A stretch of DNA of 64,000 nucleotides, taken from assembly GCF_016097555.1 (NCBI RefSeq), contig NC_054708.1, forward strand, positions 25,486,987 through 25,550,986, written 5' to 3'. The DNA comes from Gigantopelta aegis (taxonomy: Eukaryota; Mollusca; Gastropoda; Neomphalida; Peltospiridae). The notes under the pieces are model-generated. The model saw only the letters and a program-made list of their open reading frames with translations. It ran no database searches and had not been told where the DNA came from. The translations under genes were made by a program, and so were the position numbers. Below are positions 33,200-45,800 of this stretch, one piece after another; the stretch's first letter is position 1, and each line of letters begins with the position of its first letter.

Positions 33200-35375
33200 C
33201 TAGTTTCTGTAAGCTTGAATAAATCGTCTGCAAAATGGACATAGCCGGTCTCCGTCTGTTATGATCTTGTTAATACAGTTGATGCAGATTCCCGAATGGT
33301 TGCATGGATACACCTGGACACAGCTCAGTTGTTCAAAGCAGATGGCACACTCAATTTCAAACCCCTCAAAGGCGTGTACTACTTGCACGTCTTCAGACGC
33401 AGACTGCAGACCTGATCCAGAATCTGCCGACGAACCCGACGCCCCTGATGCTCTACCTCTGTTCTGGTAGGGATGTGGTCTTCGATGTCTTGCTGAATGA
33501 GCTCGATTTTCTGGTAGAGAAAGGAAAGACAGTAATTCACACTGATATATATGTATAAATACATATAACCAGTATAAATACATGTAACCAGTATATCTAC
33601 ATGTACACATACATTTAAATTGTTTCAAACAGTTAATGACGTGCAACAACGGGACATGTAGCTGTAGATGATTTTTCAAAGTAAATATAGGCTCAGAATT
33701 AACAGGTAGCAAGCTCTGCTGCTCATTATACACACTATTCGTTACCACAATCAGGTTCACATGCAACTTTTGCTTTCCATCTTGAAGTAATAGACATATA
33801 CATGTACAACTTTAATATATTCAATACCTTTATTCTAGAACTGCTTCTGAATTGCTACAAAAGTTTTTTCAAAGATTAAACTTGTGAGAAGTACAGATTG
33901 GTTCACATGCCACAAAATTAACTTTGAGCCTTTAATTAAGCCTAGTAAAGGATCTGAGGTACCATAATATGTCATCATGATTGGCACAAATGTAGTTTAA
34001 CATCACACACTTTAACTAAGGGTGTAACAATATACTCGAATATTTGGTGCACCGAACAGCGATCTGTATCGTAGTTGCATTCGTATTCGTCACTAGCTGA
34101 ACCGAGTACACGAATACATACATGTACATGTATTGATAATATTTATGTTACTAATTGACATTAACCAAAATGCAATACCGATTCGATTGTTTTGATAATC
34201 TCCGGACCTGTTTTGTATTGGATCCGGCGCATAGACCAATATTTTTCTATTCAAAGCATTAACTGGACTAGTACACCAAGTGTAGGCCTACCTTGATTTC
34301 GTTTCTGTCAAAAACATTTATGACGTCGCATATAGTCTCATTCAACCAGCCTTATGAATTATGTTCATAACATGAGAGTCACAGGTGAGCGAATGCAATG
34401 TAACTTCAATATGGAAGCATTTAAATAGCTCATTAAAGCAAAATAAATTGGTATAATTCTTAATGAGAACTCCAGCGAAACAAATATGGTTTTAACTTGA
34501 TTGATAAATACCAAAAAACAAACCAGCCTTAAATGGCTGCACTTTCCTGTGAAAAGGTAAACATGTTAGTGCTCCTTAAGAACAACGTGATTCTGGACTA
34601 GACAACAGAAACACCCATCATTAATCAGTTTTAGCCTGAGTACTCTGACTGCAATTTAAGAGAGCAGGTCGGACATTTGGACAGTTATATACGCTCTCAT
34701 TGCGGCCAGAGCAAACTGTATATCAAAACTGTGCAATTTGTGCCTACCAAACGGTAGTTAAAGATTCCCGCTCTAATTACAACAACAATCCTACGTTTGA
34801 TGTTAAACATCGATAATTTTCAAGTTCACTGATAAAACATTTTTTTGACATTAATCACTAATACACACACTACAGGAAGAAACCACCCACTTTCAATAAT
34901 GTTCCAGTTAAATATATATAGGTGCTGACGGGTTTCTTCCTGTAATGTGTGTCCAAATGTCTTAATTGCTCTCTTACAGTCAGAGTATTCAGGTGAAATC
35001 AGTTTTTACTTTAATTAAATATATAAATAGTGTTTTTTCTTTCTGCAAAACATTTTCACTTAAATTGTATTCATGGATGTCATTTTCTTTCTTTCAAATT
35101 TAATCTTTTACATATTGCTACATTGGACTTTTTTTTTATCAATGTGTACATATAGTTCATCATATACATGTAAACCTGAGAACCTCTTGAATCGTATAAT
35201 TACCTCTCACATTACCAGAGTAGTAGCCTGAATCCAGCTGTCCATCCACAGATATATCAGGAACTCTCTGATTGACCACATTTCCATAAGTCTGCTGGAT
35301 TTTGCGCAACACGTACAGGGCAACTGCCAAGGTTGCAACCACTGGCACAGCAGCAGTTAGTATGGACGCAAGCAT
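33200..35375 (-). CDS. Small transmembrane RING-finger protein, probable E3 ubiquitin ligase (2 coding exons)
   Basis: Coding exons on the minus strand are 35375-35204 (172 nt) and 33510-33200 (311 nt), phase 1 at the junction, with donor AGAG|GTAATT and acceptor CTACCAG|AAAA. The product is 160 aa. Residues about 2-23 form one hydrophobic segment (ILTAAVPVVATLAVALYVL) followed by a basic turn, suggesting a signal anchor. Residues 60-97 are Arg/Ser/Gly-rich and probably disordered. Residues 112-151 are a C3HC4 RING with spacing C-x2-C-x11-C-x-H-x3-C-x2-C-x11-C-x2-C (C112, C115, C127, H129, C133, C136, C148, C151), and the protein ends nine residues later. RING fingers recruit ubiquitin-charged E2 enzymes, so membrane-linked ubiquitin ligation is the likely role. 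Substrate and exact membrane are unknown. I do not recognise an ortholog; the RING spacing and lack of a BAM domain argue against MUL1. The start chosen is the first ATG in the exon. An AATAAA lies 67 nt past the stop, inside a MITE. Confidence 0.8.
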
Positions 35376-36115
35376 TGTCACCAGTTACCTTTGGGCTGCA
35401 CCTGGAGTGTTCGGCTACATTGACAAATATGTAGGCTATTGGCGTTCTGGAATATAGATTTTGAAAAAAAAATTAAATAACAAAGGCTGCCACAGACATA
35501 AAGGTACTGTGAGTTGCATAGAGGGAAGGGGAGAAGGAGGGGGATTTCACAAGGGCCATGCCCCACAATCAAACCTTTTTTTCTTTTTCTTATTTTTTTT
35601 ACTGTATTAAATTTTATAAAATCATACATATATACATACAAACATACTCATACATCAATACATACTAGCCAGTGGCAGGTCTGCCCACTGTTTCATGCAC
35701 GTAAGTGGGATCGACCACATAGATTGTAGTCCCCATGCATGTGGTTGAGTTAAAGAGCATCCTTTTTATGGATGCCTCAGTAGCTCAGAGCGCATATACA
35801 TACATACATAGTGTGGGCTGCCTCCCCTTCCCCACCCCAATAGTGGGTTGGACCATAATCTAAAATCCTGGATACATATAGCAATATAACTTTCAAATGC
35901 CACTACTAATCATATTAATAGCAATGAATCTTTTATATCCTTAAACCTGTAACAAAGAAAGGACAGTGAATACCACTTATACAAACAAGAAGAGACCTGC
36001 TGCAGAACAGAACATGCAGAACTATCAAAGAAAGGGAAGCGTTTTATAATGCGTATTAATATGTTAACTGTAATCACTATGTGCCTTTTAGGATATTAGT
36101 GTTGATGCTTACTTA
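35376..36115. other. 5' flank of the RING gene
   Basis: Presumed promoter and 5' UTR of the minus-strand gene. No TATA or other motif can be called with confidence. Tandem ATAC-rich stretches lie at 35625-35665 and 35795-35815. Confidence 0.4.
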
Positions 36116-36335
36116 CCAGCCTCGGTGGTGTCAGGGTTTGCAGCCCCGTACTGGCTCCCACCTAGAGCAAGTTTTAATGACTCAATGGGTAGGTGTAAGA
36201 CCACTACCCCCTCTTTTCTTTCGCTATCCACTAACCCACTGTCCTGGAGAGACAGCCCAGATAGCTGAGGAGTGTGCCCAGGGCAGTATGCTTGAACCTC
36301 AATTGGATATAATCATGAAAATAAGTTGAAATGAA
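36116..36335 (+). mobile_element. SINE B
   Basis: CCAGCCTCGGTGGTGTC head, GACTCAATGGGTAGGTGTAA, CCCACTGTCCTGGAGAGACA and a GAAATGAAATAAA tail. Confidence 0.85.
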
Positions 36336-36684
36336 ATAAATAATGCTTAATTAATTATAGGAGAAATCTGCTCATTTGTTAATCCCTTATCCATGAAAGG
36401 ACAATGAATACCACTTAGGCTACACAAATACATCAAGAAGTGACAAAAAAGACTAGGCCACTTCGTCAGGGAACATTTTGTACAGTATCTACATAATGTT
36501 AAAACATTAAACAGTATTATAGTTGCTAATCAATTTTCAATTGACTAGAAATATCGGTAATCAAGATTTTGAAAACAAATTGTTCCATGTGGTGTTAGCC
36601 AATATTATAATACTACAGTATTAATTACCATAAAGTCCTCAATTTACTATGGGAACCATCCCTGATTTTAATCAGGACAGGAAA

Positions 36685-36915
36685 TAGACAGGAAATGCTT
36701 TATTTAACGATGCACTAAACACACTTTATTTGTGATTATATGGCATCGGACATATAGTTAAGGATCATTGAGAGAGGAAACCACTTTTGCCACTTCATAG
36801 GCTACTCTTTTCGAATAGTGAGGGATCTTTTATATGCACTATCCCACAGACAGGATAGCATATACAGAGTCTTTGATATACCAGTCGTGGTGCACTGGTT
36901 GGAAAGAGAAATAGG
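36685..36915 (-). mobile_element. SINE A
   Basis: AGGAAATGCTTTATTTAACG...GGGATCTTTTATATGCACTA...CCAGTCGTGGTGCACTGGTTGG. The tRNA-like head is missing. Confidence 0.85.
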
Positions 36916-36980
36916 ATTTAATCTGAGGCTGTGACCACAGTAAGCGTATTTAAACCCTCAGGATATAAGCACATTAATAC

Positions 36981-38403
36981 CAGGGTTGAAAATTAGCCGT
37001 CACCCATGGCAACCTTTATTGGCTATGGGTGGCTAAGAAGTTTACAAAGGTTGTCCGTTGGGTGACTATCCATTTTAGGGTCTGGCGAGTATGGTACCAG
37101 TTGAAAAAGAAAAGATACTGAAACTTCCTAGGGCTAAATGATACAAAATTTTGGTTAATTTAATTTTAGAACTGCCCAATACAAAAGGCGACTAAATTAT
37201 TATAATTTTTTTTATTTATTTTTATCTTCCTTTTGGAATGTGCACATAAATTTGTATAATCCCTTTTTTTAAAGTATAATAATCAAAATTGTCCCGGTAA
37301 ATTATCTGCCCTCTGTGGTATATGAACACCGAAACTGAATCGAATGTGACAAAACACACTGTGTCTGTGCTGGCATATAGCTTACATTATTCTGGAACAA
37401 AATCAAAATATATTTTGTAGTATTTTGTGAGCGAATGCACGCATTTAGAAATAACATTGAAATTTTCCATTGCTACAGGGTTTATTCAAAAGGTCAGTTA
37501 ATTGATTGTCGCTGTATTGTTTTAAGTTTAAGCAATTTTCATGAAATAAGAACAGATCTGATGACACCAAGACTTACATGATGACATGACCATCCAACTA
37601 TTACTGTAAGAAACAATAAATACGCTTTTTATGCTTTGTAATATGATAACTAAGTACACTGTATATTTTGGTAAAATGTTTGGGATTTTTTAAAGTTTTT
37701 TTTTAACAGATTTATTTTTCTTTGATATTTATTTTTTTGTCGCCTACTACTGTAGCATTTACAATATCCGAATTAAACGTACATGTTAGCATGCTGTGTC
37801 TGTAGGAGGAAAGCCACTCCCAAGGAAATCCTTTACTGGAGATTTTACCCTCTTGCATCGCCACAAAGAAGACTGCCACCCCCAGACTAGTTTATATGAT
37901 ACAGCATGCACAGTTCTACCTTTATTCTCTTTGTACTGCATTATTTTATTATTTATTTTTTATAAATCAGAGACAATCTGCATACCTTGGCTGTTCTACC
38001 ATTTTGTCTTCACCCCTGTATTAAAAACAAGATTTAATCTGCATTCTTTAATAGTAATTTGTAAAGAAACATTCTAATATATACTGGATTTCTTTTTTCA
38101 ATTTTTTCAATTTGATTTGGTATGGGTTTAAAACTTAAGAACATGTTTTTATGAATTTTAACTTTATTCATTATGAGGTTATATGCCAATTCATCGGTTA
38201 ACTTTTGAAGTAAACGGATAATATAGGGTGAGAACATGGTTATTATTCAACAAAGAACATTCTAAGTTTGATTTTGGATGTGCAGTTAAAATGTCAATGC
38301 AATAATTGGAGGGCTAGTTGAATTTGAGAAGGGCCAGTGAGATTTTTCTTCAACTGGTCCGGTCTGCTGGCGGCCATGGTGTTCATGTTAATTTTCAACC
38401 CTG
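36981..38403. mobile_element. 1,423-bp hAT-type non-autonomous element
   Basis: The ends CAGGGTTGAAAATTA and TAATTTTCAACCCTG are inverted. The flanks ATTAATAC (36973-36980) and GTTAATAC (38404-38411) form an 8-bp target duplication with one mismatch, as expected of hAT. Subterminal blocks (GGTACCAGTTGAAAAAG / CTTCAACTGGTCC) are also inverted. No transposase. Confidence 0.85.
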
Positions 38404-38760
38404 GTTAATACCTATGTACCAAACATACAAATTCCTCAATCTTGATTTTAATCAAAGGATGGGCCCAAGTAAAGTGTGTTTATGCCTGTCTGCCCTCTCC
38501 CTCTTAATTCCTGATTTTAATGAGAATGAGTGGAGCAAGAACAAAAAAAAAACAAAAAAACAACCTTCACTAAAATAATCTTTATTGGGGGAGGGAATTT
38601 AAAAAAAGTTGTGGGCAAACTGACAAATAGTTGCAGGCAAACTGACAACCAGTTGGTGGCCAACTAACATTGGGGGCTACCCGGTCCCACTACTGCACTA
38701 GGGTCTGGTACCGCATACGAAGTGTGGGTTGCACCCCCCTCCCCCCACCACCACCACCCC

Positions 38761-39342
38761 TAGTTCATAAAAATAAACTCGAATGTAAATGCACATTGAG
38801 TTTATAGGCCCGGCGCCATTTTCCATTAGCAAATACAGAGCCGTTCCGAGCAATTTTGCTCGAAATAGTGATTGACACCACCTTTTCCCACCCTAATCGT
38901 GTAGTGTGATCTTTTTCGGGCATATGCAGACTAAAAAATACTTACTTTGAAACGATCTTCACTTTGAATTAAAGGAAAAACGACCGACTGTGTGACTTGG
39001 GTTTAAAACGCGCGGTGCATTATGGGAGGAAAATGAAACTCCCATAATGCACCGCGCGTTTTAAACCCAAGTCATACAGTCGGTCGTTTTTCCTTTAATT
39101 CAAAGTGAAGATCGTTTCAAAGTAAGTATTTTTTAGTCTGCATATGCCCGAAAAAGATCACACTACACGATTAGGGTGGGAAAAGGTGGTGTCAATCGCT
39201 ATTTCGACCACAATTCGCTATTTCGACCACATATCCGTTCCGAGCAAAATTGCTCGGAACGGCTCTGTATTTGCTAATGGAAAATGGCGCCGGGCCTATA
39301 AACTCAATGTGCATTTACATTCGAGTTTATTTTTATGAACTA
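38761..39342. mobile_element. 582-bp near-perfect hairpin element with 9-bp TSD
   Basis: Two arms of about 270-310 bp, starting TAGTTCATAAAAATAAAC and ending with its complement, meet at a ~13-nt loop near 39035. CACCACCCC flanks both sides exactly (38752-38760, 39343-39351). The right arm has an extra GCTATTTCGACCACA duplication. A 9-bp duplication suggests mobilisation by a Mutator-type transposase. Confidence 0.92.
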
Positions 39343-39532
39343 CACCACCCCTACTCCAATATATGACATATATATGTATCACGTAAACTGTGCTCTTTTA
39401 AAACAACTGCACTATGATTTTACTTCATATGACTTTGTGCAAAACTTTAATATAAGTTATAACAAAATTAGTCAAATTTTGGAGAATGCAGTCAACTGAC
39501 AATTAACGTTATTTAATTAATTTCTAATTATA

Positions 39533-39800
39533 GTAGCCTGTAAAATATGAGGTGAAGATCAAAATACTTTAGACAGGACTCTTACCTATGCAATACACTG
39601 CAAATTATATGATGTCGATATAATTAACAATATACCTGACAAGTGATTTTAACAAAACAAATATTCAACTTGTTTCAGTTTCCTGTTGTTTTATTTTACA
39701 ACTGGTACTTGTCTATATGACGTAACACAGCATTAATATCCGTACGTTAGCGTAACAAATAACAGCCACAGTCTATAAACAGTAGACTGTTAGCCTAAAA
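39533..39800 (+). repeat. Dispersed repeat C, copy 2, directly upstream of SURF1
   Basis: Second copy of the 6970-7230 repeat. It ends 52 bp before the proposed SURF1 ATG, so it lies in the promoter/5' UTR region. Confidence 0.85.
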
Positions 39801-39852
39801 GATTAATCAATTGAGAAACAGTCTAATTGCGAACGTGATTGAGAGAAGAAAA

Positions 39853-42800
39853 ATGCTGGTGAGTGACAACGGTTTTTAATCGTTGATTTTGGGAAGTGCC
39901 GAAGTGGGTGCAATTTTGTAATCGATCATCAGTTTGGACATGTCAGTTAACAACAGCTACTAATTAACTTTACATTGTGTTTTGGGAACTTAATTATATT
40001 GATGCAAGCGTAGCATCCATACAGGGTTGATCTTGAACAGTGTTGTCTGTTGAATCATTAAATGATCAATGAGGTGGGTAGGAGGTGGAGGGGGTCAGTA
40101 ATTTTTACGAGCGTAGCTTCCGAATTTCATTATTTTTCGTATTGACATCTCTGTTACAGTCATCACTGACCCCTCCTGTTATATATGTGTATGTAAGATT
40201 AGGGGTTATTTTGCATTTGGGTGCAGTTTGATGGGTGGAGGTAGGCCAAGTTACTTGGCAAGTACTCTGCTGTTCGATAGCAAGAACTTGGATGGTTATA
40301 ATTTCTCTCTCGGTCCAGATAACTATAACGGAAAAAAAATTCTGCTGACTATTGGGTAGGCAAAGATTACCGCTCTAATTAATATATAATATATAACAAT
40401 AATCCTATTTTGATGTTGTATCATGGGTGGACCAGTTTTGGTGAGCTTATAAAGCATTCGATTCTAAATCATATCAATATTTATACACAGACAGTTGTTA
40501 TTCAAATAGCTACCTTTTTATTAGTATTTCTACCCTTCAAATGAACACTAAACTGACCACTATATAGCAAAGACCACGTGCATCAAAAACTGTAGCATGC
40601 ATATCAGTAGTAAATATTGTTAACTACGTAGCTGTTTCTCTGAGTGAAACGTTTAGTGGTATAGCTTACAGCCAAAACGTTCCAACACAAAACTTTTCAG
40701 TCTTTTAGCAAAACATGTATGTTGTTCAACAAAACGTACTTATAATAATTTATAAAAAAAATATTTTAAATATATTTTAAGACAAATTACAAAATGCAGT
40801 CCTCGAGAACCAATGTTAACAGACAACATTTTAGGAACACAAATATAACAATTCTGATGTCTTGCAATTGTGTTAAAAGTTGAACAAATGAATAGTTATA
40901 ATGGTAAAATTGTTTGGTTAAAAAATATAAGCTGCATTCTTAGTTTTAATAAATATACAGATATCCAGAAATATATTTATGTTAAAACATATAAGGACCG
41001 TATATTTTTGGCAAGTATCTGTAAAGAGATTTTTGCCAGCAGACGCCGTGACAATCATGCAACTTCAAAAAAAAAAAAAAAGTACAGCTGAGAACAGACG
41101 AAAATTAGTTTTAAAAATAACATTTCTTTCTAATAACAGTCTTCAAAAATCATAGAAAAATGGTATTAAGAAATGTGCCGTGTTTATGACTGGGTATAGT
41201 TCGATCTTGCTTTCTTAATTTCTCATTTTAACCTTATTTTTACTAACATTTCTGTGAATGTGACAGAAATTTGTTTTCTTTCCCCATGCAAAGTCAAGGA
41301 CGTCGGAAATCTTCAAATGTACGTTCTGTTGAGCACAAATGACGAAGCCACTGAATCAGGGCCCTCACCGAAACAAGGCCATGGACGATATATATATCCT
41401 GCAAGGCTTGGCCTTAGCACTAGCCCGAGGTGTTTTACTGAGGGCTACTAGATTTTATAACCTAGCTTTCAGCTCCATTCAGTTTCTTTTCTTCTTCACG
41501 GTTCGAGCAGTCAACATATCCGATTTGTTGTCATCTGCTTGTCGTTGATTTGTGAAGTTTTTCTTCACAGTACATGAATATTTTCATTAACAATAAAGTT
41601 CAGACAAGTGAATATCTCAATACAAAACTTTACAAACCCGTAAAACCATTAATGTTGCTACGTTGTTTTTGTTTATTCCTTAAAATTACCGATATCGGGT
41701 CCACTTGATATACATGTATATATATATATGCACCATAATTTATATTTTTATTGAAGACATTAAAATTTCTTTTAAACTTGTTCTGATGATAACTACATAC
41801 ATGTGTGTGCAAGTAACTTACATGTATATAACCTGTGTTAAATTCATGTACATACACTATTAAAAATATATTTTTCAGTTTCGCAGGCTCACTTGGCGAT
41901 GTTTGGTGCGATACTGCAGCAGTCAAAGTGAGCGGCAGGTTCCCAGACATACAAAAGCACTTAAGAAAAAAAAGCCATTTGGAGGTGGAGGCTTAGTTTT
42001 ACTGGTACTTTTAACATTTTGTTGATATATATATATATATATACTGTATCTCTCTCTTGATCTCTGTCTCTATCTGTCTTATCTATCTATATATATATTT
42101 CTCCCATCCCTAGCCATGCAAGACAGGCGTATGTCAGCCCATGCGGAATAAATCGGTCTTGCATGACCACGTGACGTCTATTGTTTGAGCTGATATTAAC
42201 ACTGGGTGACAAAATAATGCAAAAAATGCTTTTTATAATTCATAAAAACAAGGAAATCTGCTGCCATAATGAAATTATACTATCATTTTCAGTTTATACT
42301 TTTAGTGTAAACCATTTTTGGGTACGATCTTTTCAATGGTTATGATTATTTTATTGTAAAATGTAAGATAAAAAAAAAAGTACATGTGTAGGTTTTTCAT
42401 GTTTTCCCCAAATGCTTGTTTTTCATCTACTAGATGGGGTACATAATATGATGTCAGGGACGAGGCTTGCCCTCGGGTGGAATAGCCCTGCATGTCCCAC
42501 ATGGACACATATGAAGGATTCTTTTAATATTTATGCATGTTTGTTACAGCTCATGTTAATGCATAATCTTTGAATGTTAATTGATGAAGAATGAAATTAT
42601 AAAGTACATTGAGAAATCTGCCACAGGTAGACAGGTGATGCTCAAGTATAAAGTAAGATCACTGAGAAAACATATGATTATTAATGATAGTATTTATACA
42701 TTTACATGTATTACTAGTCAAACTACAATGCCATTTCTTAATTTTTCCTCATGAATGTAATGACACCTATCCTTAATTAATTGATTTTATTCTCGTTTAA

Positions 42801-45800
42801 AATAACACAAACAAGAAGGTCAATTTGCATCAAAACATTGTAATGTTAGTACTTACTTTTTAAAGAAAAAAGGTCATACATGTAGAAAGTGTTTTTAAAT
42901 ATCACTCACTATCATAGGATTTGGTTGATAACAAGATGTATGAACCCTGTAGTTCTGGTCTGTGTCTGATCCAGTTTCCTTTCTTACTAGACTAAGTCCC
43001 AGTAACCATATGTTACTACATATTGTTAGTTACATGTTAACCTGTGACATCAAGTATCCATTATTTAAAATGTGCAGTGATGTCTGTCATTAAATTAACA
43101 TTACTTTCCTTTGTCTATATTCAAGACACTACCCGCCGCCGCCTTTGCTCTGGGGACATGGCAAGTCCAGCGCTGGCGATGGAAGCTTGGTCTGATCGCC
43201 GACATGGAGGAAAGAACACGAACACCTGCAGTTCCCCTGCCAGAGGAGTTAGTATTAAGCCAAACCTCTTAGCACTAGCTGGGAAGGAAATGTTCTATTT
43301 AACGATGCATTCAACACATTTTATTTTCGGTTATATGGCGTCAGACATATGATTAAGGACCACACAGATATTGAGAGAGGAAACCTGCTGTCGCCACTTC
43401 ATGGTCTACTCTTTTCAATTAGCAGCAAGGGATCTTTTATATGCACCATCCCACAGACAGAGTAATTCATACCACGGCCTTTGATATATAGGACGTGGTG
43501 CACTGGCTGGGACGAAAAATGGCCCAATGGGTCCATCGACGGGGATCGATCCCAAACCGACCGGGCATCAAGCGAGCTCATTACCACTGGGGTACGTCCC
43601 GCCCCTGAGCATTAGCTTGATGAGAAATGGTGCTTTCAATGTGGTGTACATTCATGTAGCTTGAAATACATGTAGAGTGCAACTCTGAATCGGACACCTT
43701 CGGGAGCAAGCAACAAGTCTGGTTAAAAGAGGTATCCGGTTTACAGAGGTTCTCTTCCATACAGATATTTAAAAATGGGCAGCGAAAAATACCTGCTTTT
43801 GAGGGAATTCCAGTTTACAGAGGGTCTGGTTTTGAGAGGTTTCACTATAGTTAAAGGGAAGTTGGCAGTCGGAACAGAAAAAAGAAATTGGGGTACAACA
43901 ATATAGCCATCCTTTGGTTCCTCAGTCAGAGTTTCTGCCAGAAAGGTTTTTTTTGGGTATGGCACTATGGAATTGAATGCAGCCACAGTCAATGGGTTAA
44001 GTTTAGGGTTAGGTTTAAGAAAATTATATACCGGTAGTAATGATAAAAGAGTAATTGATTTTGTCAAAAAGTTATTTTAAAAAAAAAAATAAGTAAAAAT
44101 ATATGAGTATGGTGCCATATTTATTTTCCGACGCCATATAACCGTAAATAAAATGGGCTGAGTGCGTCATTAAATAAAACATTTCTTTCTTTCTTTCCAT
44201 ATCCATTTTACCCTCTGGCAGAAACCCTGTGAGTGACACTAGCATGATCATGATCTTTGTACATTGTGTATGCCCCTTAAATCCAATCTATGGAAAGAGT
44301 GCAAAATGTTGCGCTCCTTGTTTAAAGAAACCACACTGACCCTCTAAATCTGATTATTGTAAGGACTGCAGCTATTATCTTCATGACATTTTCATAGTGC
44401 ACGCCTCGAATTTGGCAAATATGAAGACATGGCCATTTGGCCAAGATTGATGGAGATTTTTGTGGGAATTACATCCAGAAGGAAGAGCCACAAGGCAAAC
44501 TTCAAGAAGTGTCTTACTACATGTATACCACAACAGAACCCATTCAAAATAAATAAGTGTGAAATTTCATGTTTTTGTAACAAACAAACTTTCAGGATTC
44601 ACATTCTAATATGATGACCAATAACTGAAATGCTAAAATTAAAAAAAAAAAATCATGAAATGTGTTGAATATGTCATTAAATAAAACATTTATTTCTTTT
44701 TTTCTTTTTTGAAATGCAAAATAAGGCAAGTCCAGTTTGGCCATGAGATTCTGTTTAATTTTCAAGGAAATGGAGCATATGACCATAGGGCCTTAAAATT
44801 AAATTTGAGATCTGTGTGTGATTTTTAAAAACAGAAAGGCCATTTTAAACTTAAGGCAATTTTTCCTGTTTTATTAGTCCATGGAATTTTATTTTTAAAA
44901 CTCAAAGCAAATGATGATGAAGGTAGATGTACAACAGGTCAGTATGAATTAAAATATGGAAAGTTTGCAGTCATAGGCTTAGGGTAGCCTTATTTTGGAC
45001 AGGTAACTGATTCATTTTAAAACTATACAATGTAGTTCTACCAATCAACAGAATCTGATTTGTCATTTGTGAATATTTAGAACCATTTGCAGATTTTATT
45101 GTAACTTGGTGAAGTAATTTCATGTAATGGTTAATACCTTGTTGGTAAATTACCTGGGTTTCTGTGATGTTTTTTAAAGTTTAATAGAAAACCTTTTTAA
45201 ATCCCACACCTAGCCCTGCAAGGGTACTGGAGTGATTTCTTCATTGTTTTGTGACCTAATACTAATTTTATTGTTTTCTCTATTGCTGTTAGTTTAGATG
45301 AGCTGCCCAAGTTGGAGTATAAGAAGGTAACTGTCCGTGGGACGTTTGACCACAGCCGTGAGATGCTGATTGGGCCGCGCAGCAACGTCCAGACTGAGTA
45401 TTCCGGTTCAGGCTTGTTTCAAGGATCGTCCAATGCTGGGGTGTACGTAGTGACGCCGTTCAAACTGGCAGACAGAGAGTAAGTTCACTGGGGTGGTTTA
45501 TAGTCAGAGAAGCTGATTGTCGAAGTAGCTGCTCGTTAGACAAAATAAAACTAAAACAAACAGTTCAATTTTACTTTTGGCAAACCACTCCAAATTATGC
45601 ACCAAATCACCTTAAGAAATTGTGCACATTCTTTCGTTTGGCTCATTCACAGGGTAACCTGTTCAGTGTTAGCTCTGACATTCGTCAAATTTTATTTTGA
45701 TTTGGCAAAATAATTTTATGAAATAATTTATATTTTGTGAGAAAATAACTGTTTCTGCAATTTTTGAAGTTTAGTAGATAATTTGGCTAAATTTTCTGCT

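Noticed and set aside
33200..33510. Assignment of the RING gene as MUL1
   Set aside because: No BAM domain, one rather than two membrane segments, and different RING spacing.
43281..43605. tRNA gene in the SINE heads
   Set aside because: A- and B-box-like sequences are present, but the heads do not form a complete cloverleaf with acceptor stem; they are retroposon promoters.
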